From Mycolicibacterium sp. CBMA 226 (lineage in GTDB: Bacteria; Actinomycetota; Actinomycetes; Mycobacteriales; Mycobacteriaceae), in NCBI RefSeq assembly GCF_009729075.1, contig NZ_VTGY01000011.1, forward strand, positions 310,001 to 374,000: 64,000 nt of DNA. Direction: 5' to 3'. Of this stretch, positions 1-8,117 are shown one piece after another. A program made the position numbers and the translations under genes. The notes beneath the pieces are model-generated. The model ran no database searches and had not been told where the DNA came from. It was given only the letters and a program-made list of their open reading frames with translations. Positions within the stretch are counted from its first letter, which is position 1, and the number at the start of each line of letters is the position of its first letter.

Positions 1-403
1 ACTGGCACTGGTCGCAGCACCTCCAGGCGCTCCGACGACGCCGCCGTAGCGCCGTAGCCAGAAAGTTTGCCTATGGCATAAACAGCAACTCTAGAACCGC
101 ATGCACAACCAGCCACGCGGTGCGTTGCCATTTCGTGAAATCGCGCGTCAAACAGCATCTAGCTGGCTATCTTTACCTGGCACGCGTGGAGGTCCGCAGC
201 GCTGCCATCAGATTGCTCCCAATCATGCTCAAAATACGGCAATGACCTCACCCATTGCTCAAACGTCCTGGATGTTTGCTATTGACGACATGGTAAAAAA
301 CTTTGCCGAATTGCCCTCCGCCGTCAATATCGCCGCCTAGCATTCGTCGCAGGAGCGCACCGAACTCCGTGTGCCGCTTGGACCTGCTAACACGCGAGGT
401 TTC
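1..403. other. Upstream region without a supported gene
   Basis: I see no credible coding region here. The only open frame of note (101-340, +) encodes a composition-poor peptide with no recognisable motif and no good ribosome binding site, so I treat it as spurious. The stretch probably holds the promoter of the rightward polysaccharide genes that start at 404, but no clear -10/-35 pair could be fixed by eye. Confidence 0.5.
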
Positions 404-1576
404 ATGTCCGATCCGCTAGATGAGCGAGCGACGGTCCGCATACTCGGAACGCATGGCGTGCCGGCCGAGTATGGCGGATTCGAGACTGCAGCCGAGAATG
501 TCGGACGTTATCTCGTCAGTCGTGGTTGGCGCGTAATTGTGTACTGCCAGACGGCTCATCAACGTCCTGTGTATGAGGATGTTTGGAATGGCATCGAACG
601 GGTCAATATTTCGGTTCCCAATTTGCGATGTACGGGTACTGCCAAGTTCGACTGGTTGTCGGTTCGACACGCACTCAAACATTCGGACCCCTGCCTAACC
701 TTCGGATACAACACGGGAGTGTTCAATATCCCGTTGCGACTTCGCGGGATACCGAGCATCGTTAACATGGACGGCATCGAGTGGTCACGCAAACGCTGGG
801 GCCTTTTCTGGCAGGCGGTCCTCTATATCAATGAGCGCCTCGCCGCTTGGTTTGCAAACGAGCTAATCGCTGACCATCCTGAGCTCAAAACCTACCTCTT
901 GACACGGGCTCCAGAACGCAAGATCACGACGATCACATACGGGGCGCACCGGATCGACGACGCACCGACGACTCCAGTTCAGGCACTGGGCTTGGAGCCC
1001 AAGAAGTATCTGACACTTGTCGCGAGGCCCCTCCCCGAAAACTCGATACTCGAACTCGTGCAGGCATTTTCGGCAAAGCCTCGGGGCGTTACACTTGCGG
1101 TCCTTGGCGACTACAACGGCGACGCTGATCCTTATCATCGGGCAGTATTGGATGCTGCCAGCGACGAAGTTGAGTTTCTGGGAGCGATTTACGACCAGGC
1201 CGTTGTTCAAGCACTGCGCTACCACTCACTCGGTTACTTACATGGTCACACCGTAGGCGGCACCAATCCGTCCCTGGTTGAAGCCTTAGCCGCGGGTAAC
1301 CCTGTTATCGCGCATGGCAACAAGTACAACACCTGGGTAGCGGGCAGCGCAGGTCTGTTTTTCAAAACGCCGGCCGAGGCGGAGAAGTGCATCGATGAAC
1401 TCCTGACAAATGCCGAGCTTGCAGCGATTTTGAGTCGCAACGCGATAGCTCGATTCGAGAGCGAGTTCACGTGGGACCACGTTGCCGCGCAATACGAGGC
1501 ACTGATTCGAAGCAGCCTGCGCGCCCGCGAGCCGCGAACTAGATCGATAAGGAGGGAAATTCAGTGGTCAACGTAG
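404..1576 (+). CDS. Glycosyltransferase with DUF1972-type N-terminus (GT4-like, rhamnosyltransferase family)
   Basis: About 390 aa. The N-terminus shows ILGTHGVPAEYGGFET (roughly residues 12-28), the signature of the DUF1972 domain found in bacterial rhamnosyl- and glucosyltransferases of capsule and O-antigen clusters. The C-terminal half carries a GT-B nucleotide-sugar site with GGTNPSLVEALAAGNPVIAHG (about residues 285-306). A frame start exists at 371, but the ATG at 404 has GAGG six bases upstream and places the family motif near the N-terminus, so I use it. It is expected to be cytoplasmic or membrane-peripheral and to add a sugar to the lipid-linked repeat unit. Its end overlaps the next gene by 13 bp, so translation is probably coupled. 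The exact sugar cannot be read from sequence; dTDP-rhamnose is plausible given the rml genes at 43.9-47.1 kb. Confidence 0.85.
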   Translation: MSDPLDERATVRILGTHGVPAEYGGFETAAENVGRYLVSRGWRVIVYCQTAHQRPVYEDVWNGIERVNISVPNLRCTGTAKFDWLSVRHALKHSDPCLTFGYNTGVFNIPLRLRGIPSIVNMDGIEWSRKRWGLFWQAVLYINERLAAWFANELIADHPELKTYLLTRAPERKITTITYGAHRIDDAPTTPVQALGLEPKKYLTLVARPLPENSILELVQAFSAKPRGVTLAVLGDYNGDADPYHRAVLDAASDEVEFLGAIYDQAVVQALRYHSLGYLHGHTVGGTNPSLVEALAAGNPVIAHGNKYNTWVAGSAGLFFKTPAEAEKCIDELLTNAELAAILSRNAIARFESEFTWDHVAAQYEALIRSSLRAREPRTRSIRREIQWST

Positions 1577-2712
1577 GGGTGGTTGGTTTAGGAAAAATGG
1601 GTTTGTCTCATTTTTCGATCATCAATGCACACCGGGACACAAAGGTAGTCGGCCTTTGTGATTCAAGTGGATATATCCTTGATATTCTCACCAAATATAC
1701 GGGAGTCAAGACGTACTCCAATCTCGAAACGATGCTCGATGGCGCAGATGTCGACGCGGTGGTGATAGCAACTCCGTCGAAATATCACGCACCGATGGTT
1801 CGCACCTGCCTTGAGCGGGGCGTTCACGTTTTTTGTGAGAAGCCATTCTGTCTCGACCCGGCGGACTCGATTGCCCTTGCTCAATTGGCTAGTGACAAAC
1901 GACTCGTTACGCAGGTCGGATATCACAACCGCCACATCGCAACATTTCGCGAAGTTAAACGACTTCTTGACTCAGGGGTTCTGGGCACGGTCACCCACGC
2001 CCTAGCCGAGGCGTACGGACCGGTGGTACTGAAGCCTAAAGGTGGTACGTGGCGCAGCAAGAAAGAGGAGGGCGGCGGGGCTCTATACGACTATGCCGCA
2101 CATCCGGCAGACATATTGACCTGGTACTTCGGCCGACCAGAATCGATTTCAGGAACTGTGCTGGGGAAGGTGTTTTCGGCGGAAACTGAGGACGAGGTGT
2201 TTACGACGCTCATATGGCCTGGCGGCGTCACCGGGCAGCTTTCGGTGAGCTGGTCGGACGAATCGCATCGCAAGATGACGACATGCGTATCGATTTGGGG
2301 CACTAACGGCAAGATTGTCGTAGATCGCCAAGAACTCAGGGTCTATCTGCGCGATGCCACACATGCGCCCGAGGGTTACGCCAAGGGATGGACGGTGCGA
2401 TACACCACCGAATTGACAGACGAGGTCGATTTCTACGTTCGTGGGGAGGAATATTCGGCGCAGGTAGATGTGTGGTTGAAGCGCATCGGTCAATCAGCCG
2501 TCCGGGGAACCGGGGACTTCATCGAGGCCAGCGTGACCGACGAGGTTCTGAATACCATTTGCAACAACACCGACGGAGCCCTGCGGCATCTTGATCCGCA
2601 AGCAGACGTCAGCGACGGGAAATCAGCTTCCGCAGCACGGACCGGGTTTTGGACCCGGCTGAAGAATCGACCTCGCAATCACCGATTGCGCGCAGAAAGT
2701 AGGTATCAATAA
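1564..2712 (+). CDS. Gfo/Idh/MocA family sugar oxidoreductase
   Basis: 382 aa. Residues 2-11 read NVGVVGLGKMG, the Rossmann NAD(P) fingerprint, and FCEKP near residue 90 is the family's catalytic lysine motif. GGGALYDYAAHPADILTW (about 170-187) is the substrate-side helix with the conserved Asp/His region. The GTG start at 1564 is preceded by AAGGAGGG, a strong ribosome binding site lying inside the end of the upstream glycosyltransferase gene. Members oxidise or reduce sugars or sugar nucleotides; in polysaccharide clusters they commonly make 3-keto or C-3 modified sugars. The stop codon shares a base with the start of the next gene (TAATG), so the two products are likely made together and may act on the same sugar. 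The substrate is unknown. Confidence 0.88.
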   Translation: MVNVGVVGLGKMGLSHFSIINAHRDTKVVGLCDSSGYILDILTKYTGVKTYSNLETMLDGADVDAVVIATPSKYHAPMVRTCLERGVHVFCEKPFCLDPADSIALAQLASDKRLVTQVGYHNRHIATFREVKRLLDSGVLGTVTHALAEAYGPVVLKPKGGTWRSKKEEGGGALYDYAAHPADILTWYFGRPESISGTVLGKVFSAETEDEVFTTLIWPGGVTGQLSVSWSDESHRKMTTCVSIWGTNGKIVVDRQELRVYLRDATHAPEGYAKGWTVRYTTELTDEVDFYVRGEEYSAQVDVWLKRIGQSAVRGTGDFIEASVTDEVLNTICNNTDGALRHLDPQADVSDGKSASAARTGFWTRLKNRPRNHRLRAESRYQ

Positions 2713-3599
2713 TGGATCGCTTGTTGTTCGGTGACAACCAATTCTTTGGCGTAAATCATATGTCTGAAGAGAAAGCGCGCGCACAGGCGATGCGTTTCCA
2801 GTCGTTGGATTCAATGATGTCTGTACTGGACGCGGCATACGATGCAAATGTAACCACGTTCATGTGCACAACCCACGATCGAATTGCCGACGTCGCCGAT
2901 TGTTTCCGGGCGCAACCGGAGCGGTATACCAGGCAGGTGGTGTACCCATGCATGCCCTATGCACACAAGTACGCGAACGCGATGACGGAAGCGGGGATAT
3001 TTGGCGCGATCCGGCAGTTCCTTCCCAGCGAAGGCTTGCTGGATGCGGCAATGCGCGGCGGAAAGTCGTTGGCCAACAAGGATATTGAGGGCATAATCAC
3101 GCTCCTGATTGATGCCGAGATGAAGATGTTCAGGGGGCTCAGCACGCCGGTGATTTTCCTGCAGAACGTTGTTGTCGACTTCCTGCTCGGTATGGGCTTT
3201 ACCGAGGCGTTCCGAATTTTCGCTGATCACGTTACGAGTAGGTACAACGCGGAACCCGGATTCATTACCATGAACATGCCGCGCCTTCTGGTAGCTCTCG
3301 ATGCAGTTGGAATCGAGAATCCGATTGTTTGCACGAGTATCAATAAGATCGGGTTCCGCATGTCCGGCGGCGTCGACAGCTACCTCGACGCCCTGCACAA
3401 CAGGACCTTTCGCGCAATCGCGATGTCGGTCTTCGCGTCGGGGGCGATTCGAGCTGACGAAGCGATTGAATGGGTCGCTTCGCTGCCCAACATCGAATCA
3501 ATGGTGTTCGGCGCCTCAAGTCGTACGAATATCGATTCGACGGCCCAGCTCGTCACGAAGCACTGGTCTAAGACACCGGAACTGCTGAGGTCGGCGTGA
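2712..3599 (+). CDS. Uncharacterised protein coupled to the Gfo/Idh/MocA oxidoreductase
   Basis: 295 aa, function not recognised. It opens with LLFGDNQFFGVNHMSEEKA, a strongly patterned segment, and ends with a region (IESMVFGASSRTNI) that resembles the last strand and helix of aldo/keto-reductase-like TIM barrels. There is no signal peptide or membrane segment, so it should be cytoplasmic. I recall similar proteins beside Gfo/Idh/MocA and glycosyltransferase genes in polysaccharide clusters, but cannot name a tested activity. The start overlaps the previous stop by one base, which argues for stoichiometric expression with the oxidoreductase. A role in sugar epimerisation, aldol chemistry or reduction of a keto-sugar is possible; all of these are inference. 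The TIM-barrel assignment is a weak visual judgement. Confidence 0.8.
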   Translation: MDRLLFGDNQFFGVNHMSEEKARAQAMRFQSLDSMMSVLDAAYDANVTTFMCTTHDRIADVADCFRAQPERYTRQVVYPCMPYAHKYANAMTEAGIFGAIRQFLPSEGLLDAAMRGGKSLANKDIEGIITLLIDAEMKMFRGLSTPVIFLQNVVVDFLLGMGFTEAFRIFADHVTSRYNAEPGFITMNMPRLLVALDAVGIENPIVCTSINKIGFRMSGGVDSYLDALHNRTFRAIAMSVFASGAIRADEAIEWVASLPNIESMVFGASSRTNIDSTAQLVTKHWSKTPELLRSA

Positions 3600-3704
3600 G
3601 TCAGGTTCTGGGTCGGCTGCATCAGTGGCGAGTCAAGTGGACGCGGGGAACGCATGGGGCAATTGATCTGCAGGGATTGATACTGAAGTCATCGGGAGTC
3701 GTTC

Positions 3705-4172
3705 ATGGGCAAAGTTCTTAGCTTCGCTGTAGCGTTGACGATCATGGTTGGAGCGTTGGCTGACGCTGCTGCAGCTAACGCAACTGTCCCGTCGATGGTG
3801 GGCAAGACATACGGCGAGGCTCAGGGTTTGCTATCGAAATGGAAGCTTGCGTCTGAGATTACAACCACCTTGGGCACAGAGCTTTCTCGGAACGATTGCA
3901 TCGTGGTCAATCAGCAACTGCGTCCGGCCTCACACTTCGGCGCGATAAACAGCCCGGCCAAGTTGCTACTGTCACTGGATTGCACTGCCGTAGTTGCATC
4001 CGCAACCCACCCCGGTAACTCAGCCGGCAGCCCCGAAGGTCGAGCTGCCAAGCAGGCGGAGATCCTCGCGTGGTGGCGGACGAACACCCCAGAAGGACAG
4101 GCGTGGTGCACGGAGAACCAGAGCGCGCACCCCAACTGGGATTGGTCATTGATCAAGGGTTGCCCCAAGTAG
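3705..4172 (+). CDS. Secreted single-PASTA-domain protein
   Basis: 155 aa. The N-terminus is a Sec signal peptide (hydrophobic AVALTIMVGALADAAA, predicted cleavage after AAANA, about residue 26). The next segment, VPSMVGKTYGEAQGLLSKWKL, has the VPxxxGxxxxxAxxxLxxxGL-like pattern of a PASTA domain, a fold that binds peptidoglycan or beta-lactam-like ligands in PknB and penicillin-binding proteins. The C-terminal third (KQAEILAWWRTNTPEGQAWCTENQ) is Trp-rich with cysteines that could pair. There is no kinase or transpeptidase domain, so this is a free-standing extracytoplasmic PASTA protein. Its place between sugar-modifying genes and a sulfotransferase suggests a part in holding polysaccharide at the wall, but that is inference. 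A 105-bp gap before it may hold its own promoter. Confidence 0.75.
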   Translation: MGKVLSFAVALTIMVGALADAAAANATVPSMVGKTYGEAQGLLSKWKLASEITTTLGTELSRNDCIVVNQQLRPASHFGAINSPAKLLLSLDCTAVVASATHPGNSAGSPEGRAAKQAEILAWWRTNTPEGQAWCTENQSAHPNWDWSLIKGCPK

Positions 4173-4247
4173 CTACGTGAGTCGGCGCGAAGTCAGTGCG
4201 CACCCTTTCCTTGGCAGGGCTGAAAATTGGTAGAACGAGGTGCGTAT

Positions 4248-5132
4248 ATGACAGACGGATTGATCGTTGTAGGAGTTGGCCGAAGTGGCACGTCAACAGC
4301 AACGGCATTCGCTGAAGTTGCCGGGCTGCGCCTCCCCAACGACGTGCTTCCGGCCGACGAATGGAACGCCGACGGATACCTCGAAAGTCGTAGTCTTATT
4401 GGGTTCAACGATCACCTGTTGTTGGCCAGCGGACAGACCTGGTGGAAGCCGCGTCGCGCCGAGGGGCACGGCGTGACGGAGTACCGCTGCGCGCGCCGTG
4501 CATCGCGGGTGTTTAGGAGAGCATTCGGGAATGGGCGGGGCTGGGTATGGAAGGACCCGCGACTGCCCATGCTGCTGCCGTTCTGGGACCAAGTACTGGG
4601 TATACAACCGGCGATGGTTCCATATCGAGACCCGGTCGCGGTAGCTGCGAGCATCTCGCGACGTGACAAAGTAGGCATTGATGTGTCCCTTGCGATATGG
4701 GAGCGGCACTCCCGCCAGATGCTCCTTTCGATCGCAGGTCGTCCTGTTTTATTCAGCGATTATGCCGAACTCACCGAGCGGCCCGAGAAATGGTTCCGGC
4801 AACTTGTAGACTTCTGTACAGAATCCGGGCTAGACGTGGTCAACCCGGAAGTTGATTTCAACTCGCGCATCCGTAGGATCGACCGACCTACGGTATACAA
4901 ACGGCCGACCGTCAATCAGATCGAGCTGGCTGAACTGATTGCCAGTCTCCAGGGTCCGCACTCAGAATTTCAAGTGCCCATGCTGCCGGACGAATCACCG
5001 GGCACGCAGGGACTTATCGACTCCGTGAGGGACCCGCGGATGATCTCCCGGATCCGCGCGTCGTTTATCACGAGGCCGAAGCATGTTGTGCCGCAAGGAC
5101 CTACGAGTGTCAAGGCCGCAATCGATGGTTGA
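4248..5132 (+). CDS. Sulfotransferase family protein (PAPS-dependent)
   Basis: About 294 aa. VVGVGRSGTSTATAFAEVAGL near the N-terminus is the 5'-phosphosulfate-binding loop, and YRDPVAVAASISRRD near residue 127 is the 3'-phosphate-binding R...S motif; together they define P-loop sulfotransferases. I chose the ATG at 4248 because GAGG lies eight bases upstream; a TTG at 4227 would add seven residues that look non-native. Sulfotransferases in mycobacteria modify trehalose lipids and glycopeptidolipids; here the neighbours are a flippase, polymerase and glycosyltransferases, so a sulfated exopolysaccharide is the likeliest product. The acceptor is unproven. The GATC-rich, lower-GC composition fits the rest of the cluster. 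Confidence 0.82.
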   Translation: MTDGLIVVGVGRSGTSTATAFAEVAGLRLPNDVLPADEWNADGYLESRSLIGFNDHLLLASGQTWWKPRRAEGHGVTEYRCARRASRVFRRAFGNGRGWVWKDPRLPMLLPFWDQVLGIQPAMVPYRDPVAVAASISRRDKVGIDVSLAIWERHSRQMLLSIAGRPVLFSDYAELTERPEKWFRQLVDFCTESGLDVVNPEVDFNSRIRRIDRPTVYKRPTVNQIELAELIASLQGPHSEFQVPMLPDESPGTQGLIDSVRDPRMISRIRASFITRPKHVVPQGPTSVKAAIDG

Positions 5133-5154
5133 GGTGCGCAGCGCACAGTCACTG

Positions 5155-5172
5155 GCGGGATGCTCGTCCCGC
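5155..5172 (+). terminator. Hairpin after the sulfotransferase gene
   Basis: GCGGGA (5155-5160) pairs perfectly with TCCCGC (5167-5172) across a 6-base loop, followed by AATTG. A second small palindrome (GTGCGC/GCGCAC, 5134-5146) lies just after the stop. This looks like an intrinsic terminator lacking a long U tract, as is common in actinobacteria; it would partly insulate the flippase gene. Confidence 0.5.
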
Positions 5173-5223
5173 AATTGCCCGCGACGTCGAGTTACTCCCA
5201 GTTATGTAGCGTGGTAGGTCGCC

Positions 5224-6936
5224 ATGGCGCATCCGAATCGTGGCATTCAATCGCTCAAGGCGGGCTCCGCTGCTCAGGTTGTGTCGATAGTTGCCGGCTT
5301 CGGAGTGCAACTGCTCACGACGCCCTATGTGCTTTTCAAACTTGGTCTGCATGACTTCGGTGTGTGGTCCATAACCGGTGCGATAGCCCAGTATGGCGCC
5401 TTGTTCGATCTGGGTGTTTCGCGAGCTGCCAGCCGCTATGTCGCCGTTTTTCACTCAAAGGGTGAGCCTCGAAATGAGGGCAGGGTCGTTGCTGTATGCG
5501 TGGCGACGTTATTCGGTGTGGCTGCGATGCTCAGCGGTCTCGTTCTGCTGACATCACAGCTCATCGCTCCAGTGCTTGGTCTCAGGGATCCACGGCAGGC
5601 CGGCACGCTGTTGCTGGTCGCTGTTGCAATCTTGTTCGTAGGGTTACTTGCCAGAGTGCTTGCAGCCGCATCGATCGGCAGGGGTCGGACGGTGCCTCCA
5701 TTGACGGCAGTCGCAATTATGTCGGCATTGCAAGCCTTGGGCGGTGTCGCTGTTCTTGCCGAAGCGCCATCGTTGCTTGGATTCGCCTACGGGACTCTCG
5801 GCGGGATATCTCTTGGTCTCGTCGTGGTTATCGTTGTCATCTTGGCCGACGAAGGACGAATCACCTTCGCAATGCCCAACAAGAAGATTGCTCGCGAAAT
5901 ATTTGCCTATGGAATATCGTCGCAGATTGCGGCCCTCGGCGATCTGTTGCTTTTCCAATCCGGGAAGCTGGTCGCCGGAGCACTAATCGGGCCATCAGCT
6001 GCCGGGGTTTACGAGCTTGCGAGCCGGCCGGCGATGGCTGCGCAGGTCTTGGGCGCTTCTCCTGGAACCGCGTTGATGCCACACCTGACCCGTATCTACG
6101 TGTCGGGTGGGCTCGGGGGAATTCTGACCGAGTATGAACATTTAACGCGGCGTAATACGTCTGTCGCATTGCTTATTCCGTTCGCCATGGCGGCTACCGC
6201 GGTGGCCGCGATTCCCGTCTGGTTGAACGGTCCGCACCTGGATGTGGTGGCGGTCTTACTTGCGCTCCTGATCGGTATCTCGGTCAACGTTTCGACCTCG
6301 ACTTGTACGTGCACCCTCCTGGCGATGGGTCGGCCAGTAATGATTGCCAAGGTTACGGCGGTGGCCGGCGTCCTTCAGTTGATCGCCGCTGTGTTGGCAA
6401 CGAAGTTCTTCGGATTCACCGGCCTCACGGTGGCAATTGCAGTTGGCGTGCCTGTCACCAAATTAGCGGGCCTCTGGCTCATGCAGGCGAGCGCACATAT
6501 CCCACAAAGGTTCTATCTTCGCGCGGCCGGTGGGCCCTATGCGATAGCCATTCTTGCTGCATTGTTGGCAGCGCCGATCGGGCTACTGACCATGCCCCAA
6601 AATCGTCAGTCAGCAATAGTTCCATTCATCTTCAGTGCACTTGTATATGCGTCAATCTACCTCTTCCTCGGCTGGCGTTGCGGCTATCTACCGCGAGCTT
6701 CGAATCAATCAAGCGAACTAACGCCCAGGCAGCGTCCCACCATACCGATATTGCGCGTGATCGACGAGCTCGCTCTTCGACTTCGAAGTTCAAGAAGTGG
6801 AATACGCCGGACCAGTTCTTGCAGCCGCCATGCTTCAAACCATTGGTGGTCACATCCGTCTGACAGTGACGATGCAATTGGTGACTCGCTGAATAGCCCT
6901 GCACTTCGACGCCGAGAGGAGCGTGCGCCGCATTGA
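5224..6936 (+). CDS. Polysaccharide flippase (Wzx/MATE-like, MOP superfamily)
   Basis: 570 aa. The protein is hydrophobic through about residue 490, with around 12-14 predicted membrane helices and the N-terminal pattern GSAAQVVSIVAGFGVQLLTTPYVLFKLGL typical of oligosaccharide flippases, which move undecaprenyl-linked repeat units across the membrane. The last 80 residues are polar and Arg/Ser-rich, longer than the usual Wzx tail, and could be a cytoplasmic regulatory extension or a loosely conserved tail. The ATG at 5224 is well placed before the first helix. It pairs functionally with the Wzy-like polymerase at 14.5-15.8 kb and the Wzz/BY-kinase at 17.6-19.0 kb. Assignment to the family is firm; the transported glycan is unknown. 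Confidence 0.85.
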   Translation: MAHPNRGIQSLKAGSAAQVVSIVAGFGVQLLTTPYVLFKLGLHDFGVWSITGAIAQYGALFDLGVSRAASRYVAVFHSKGEPRNEGRVVAVCVATLFGVAAMLSGLVLLTSQLIAPVLGLRDPRQAGTLLLVAVAILFVGLLARVLAAASIGRGRTVPPLTAVAIMSALQALGGVAVLAEAPSLLGFAYGTLGGISLGLVVVIVVILADEGRITFAMPNKKIAREIFAYGISSQIAALGDLLLFQSGKLVAGALIGPSAAGVYELASRPAMAAQVLGASPGTALMPHLTRIYVSGGLGGILTEYEHLTRRNTSVALLIPFAMAATAVAAIPVWLNGPHLDVVAVLLALLIGISVNVSTSTCTCTLLAMGRPVMIAKVTAVAGVLQLIAAVLATKFFGFTGLTVAIAVGVPVTKLAGLWLMQASAHIPQRFYLRAAGGPYAIAILAALLAAPIGLLTMPQNRQSAIVPFIFSALVYASIYLFLGWRCGYLPRASNQSSELTPRQRPTIPILRVIDELALRLRSSRSGIRRTSSCSRHASNHWWSHPSDSDDAIGDSLNSPALRRREERAPH

Positions 6937-7037
6937 GATCGATCGATGGCTGAGGCAATCGCCGGAGCTAATAGTCCCCTCGGCGGTGCCACGGAGACCC
7001 CGTCGCGATCGCGCCGCGTCCACGGAACTCTCCGGGC

Positions 7038-8117
7038 ATGAGAATCCTATTTGACGCACACTGGTGGGTCGACGGGCCGCGATCGGGCCGCAATGTGGTG
7101 CGGGGATTGGTAGGCGGTTGGTCGCGCGCCTTCCCCGATGACGAAATAACACTTCGCGCTCAGCATCGCCACATCTCAATAGTGAGAGAGGACGCTCGAC
7201 GGAGCCAACTGAACGCCGAAATCAGCCAGTATCCGAGGTGGGCGCGCTACCATGCCTTCGCCGTTGCCACAATTGTGGCGCGCAAAAGCGAATACGACGC
7301 AGTGTTGACACAGAATTTCTGTCCGCCCCTATCGACGGCTCCCACTTTCGTTCTGGTACACGACGCTCTGTTCGTGACGAATCCAGAATGGTTTACGAGG
7401 ACCGAACTGCTTTACCTAGGCGCAATACGGCCATCGCTCCGCCGGTCCACCAACATCCTCACTACATCCAGTTCGGAGACGGCACGGATCGGGACCGTGT
7501 GGCCAGAATCGCGGAGTCGGCTTGTAAAAGTTGGTCTGAGCGTGCCTGATGGAATACTCGAGGCCGTTTCGAAACGGCCGTCGATTCCGTGCGGCGAATC
7601 GCCGTTTGTTTTGGCGGTTGGACGGCTCAATGTGCGTAAGAACTTGGCTCGACTGATCGAAGCGTTTGTTCGCGTTGCCCGCGATGATCCGAAGCCAGAC
7701 TTGGTCATCGCTGGATGTGTCGATGGAGCGTACGTGCCGATCACGGTGCCAGATGACATGACCGCGCGAATACACTTCCTGGGGCACGTTACTGATAACG
7801 AGCTCCGCTGGCTTTACGAGAACTGCGACTTGTTCGTATGTCCTTCGCTGGACGAAGGCTATGGATTGCCCATCATCGAGGCGAATATTCTCGGCGCTCA
7901 GGTGATTGCAAGTGACATCCAGGTATTTCGAGAGTCGAATATTGCCGTTGGGTATTTCGACCCGAGGTCAGTAGACGAGATAGCCTCTGCCATCCGCCAC
8001 GGTCTGGACGGGATAAATTCGACCGTGGCCGGCCATTTGACATGGGAGGGCGTTGTCCGAAACATTCGTGATGTCATATACAACGCGAGACGCCATTCAA
8101 ACGCGCCGAAGCCATAG
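7038..8117 (+). CDS. Glycosyltransferase, GT4 family
   Basis: 359 aa. N-terminal MRILFDAHWWVDGPRSGRNVVRGL fits the acceptor half of a GT-B fold. The donor half contains FVLAVGRLNVRKNLARLIEAF, IHFLGHVTDNELRWLY and PSLDEGYGLPIIEANILGAQVIAS, the E-x7-E type motif of GT4 retaining enzymes that use nucleotide sugars. It should act at the inner face of the membrane on the lipid-linked repeat unit. It is the last rightward gene of this block and its 3' end overlaps the convergent methyltransferase gene by 21 bp, so the two transcripts are antisense over their ends. Donor sugar not determinable. Confidence 0.87.
   Translation: MRILFDAHWWVDGPRSGRNVVRGLVGGWSRAFPDDEITLRAQHRHISIVREDARRSQLNAEISQYPRWARYHAFAVATIVARKSEYDAVLTQNFCPPLSTAPTFVLVHDALFVTNPEWFTRTELLYLGAIRPSLRRSTNILTTSSSETARIGTVWPESRSRLVKVGLSVPDGILEAVSKRPSIPCGESPFVLAVGRLNVRKNLARLIEAFVRVARDDPKPDLVIAGCVDGAYVPITVPDDMTARIHFLGHVTDNELRWLYENCDLFVCPSLDEGYGLPIIEANILGAQVIASDIQVFRESNIAVGYFDPRSVDEIASAIRHGLDGINSTVAGHLTWEGVVRNIRDVIYNARRHSNAPKP

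Noticed and set aside
101..340. 79-aa frame at the left end
   Set aside because: No ribosome binding site, no motif, odd composition.
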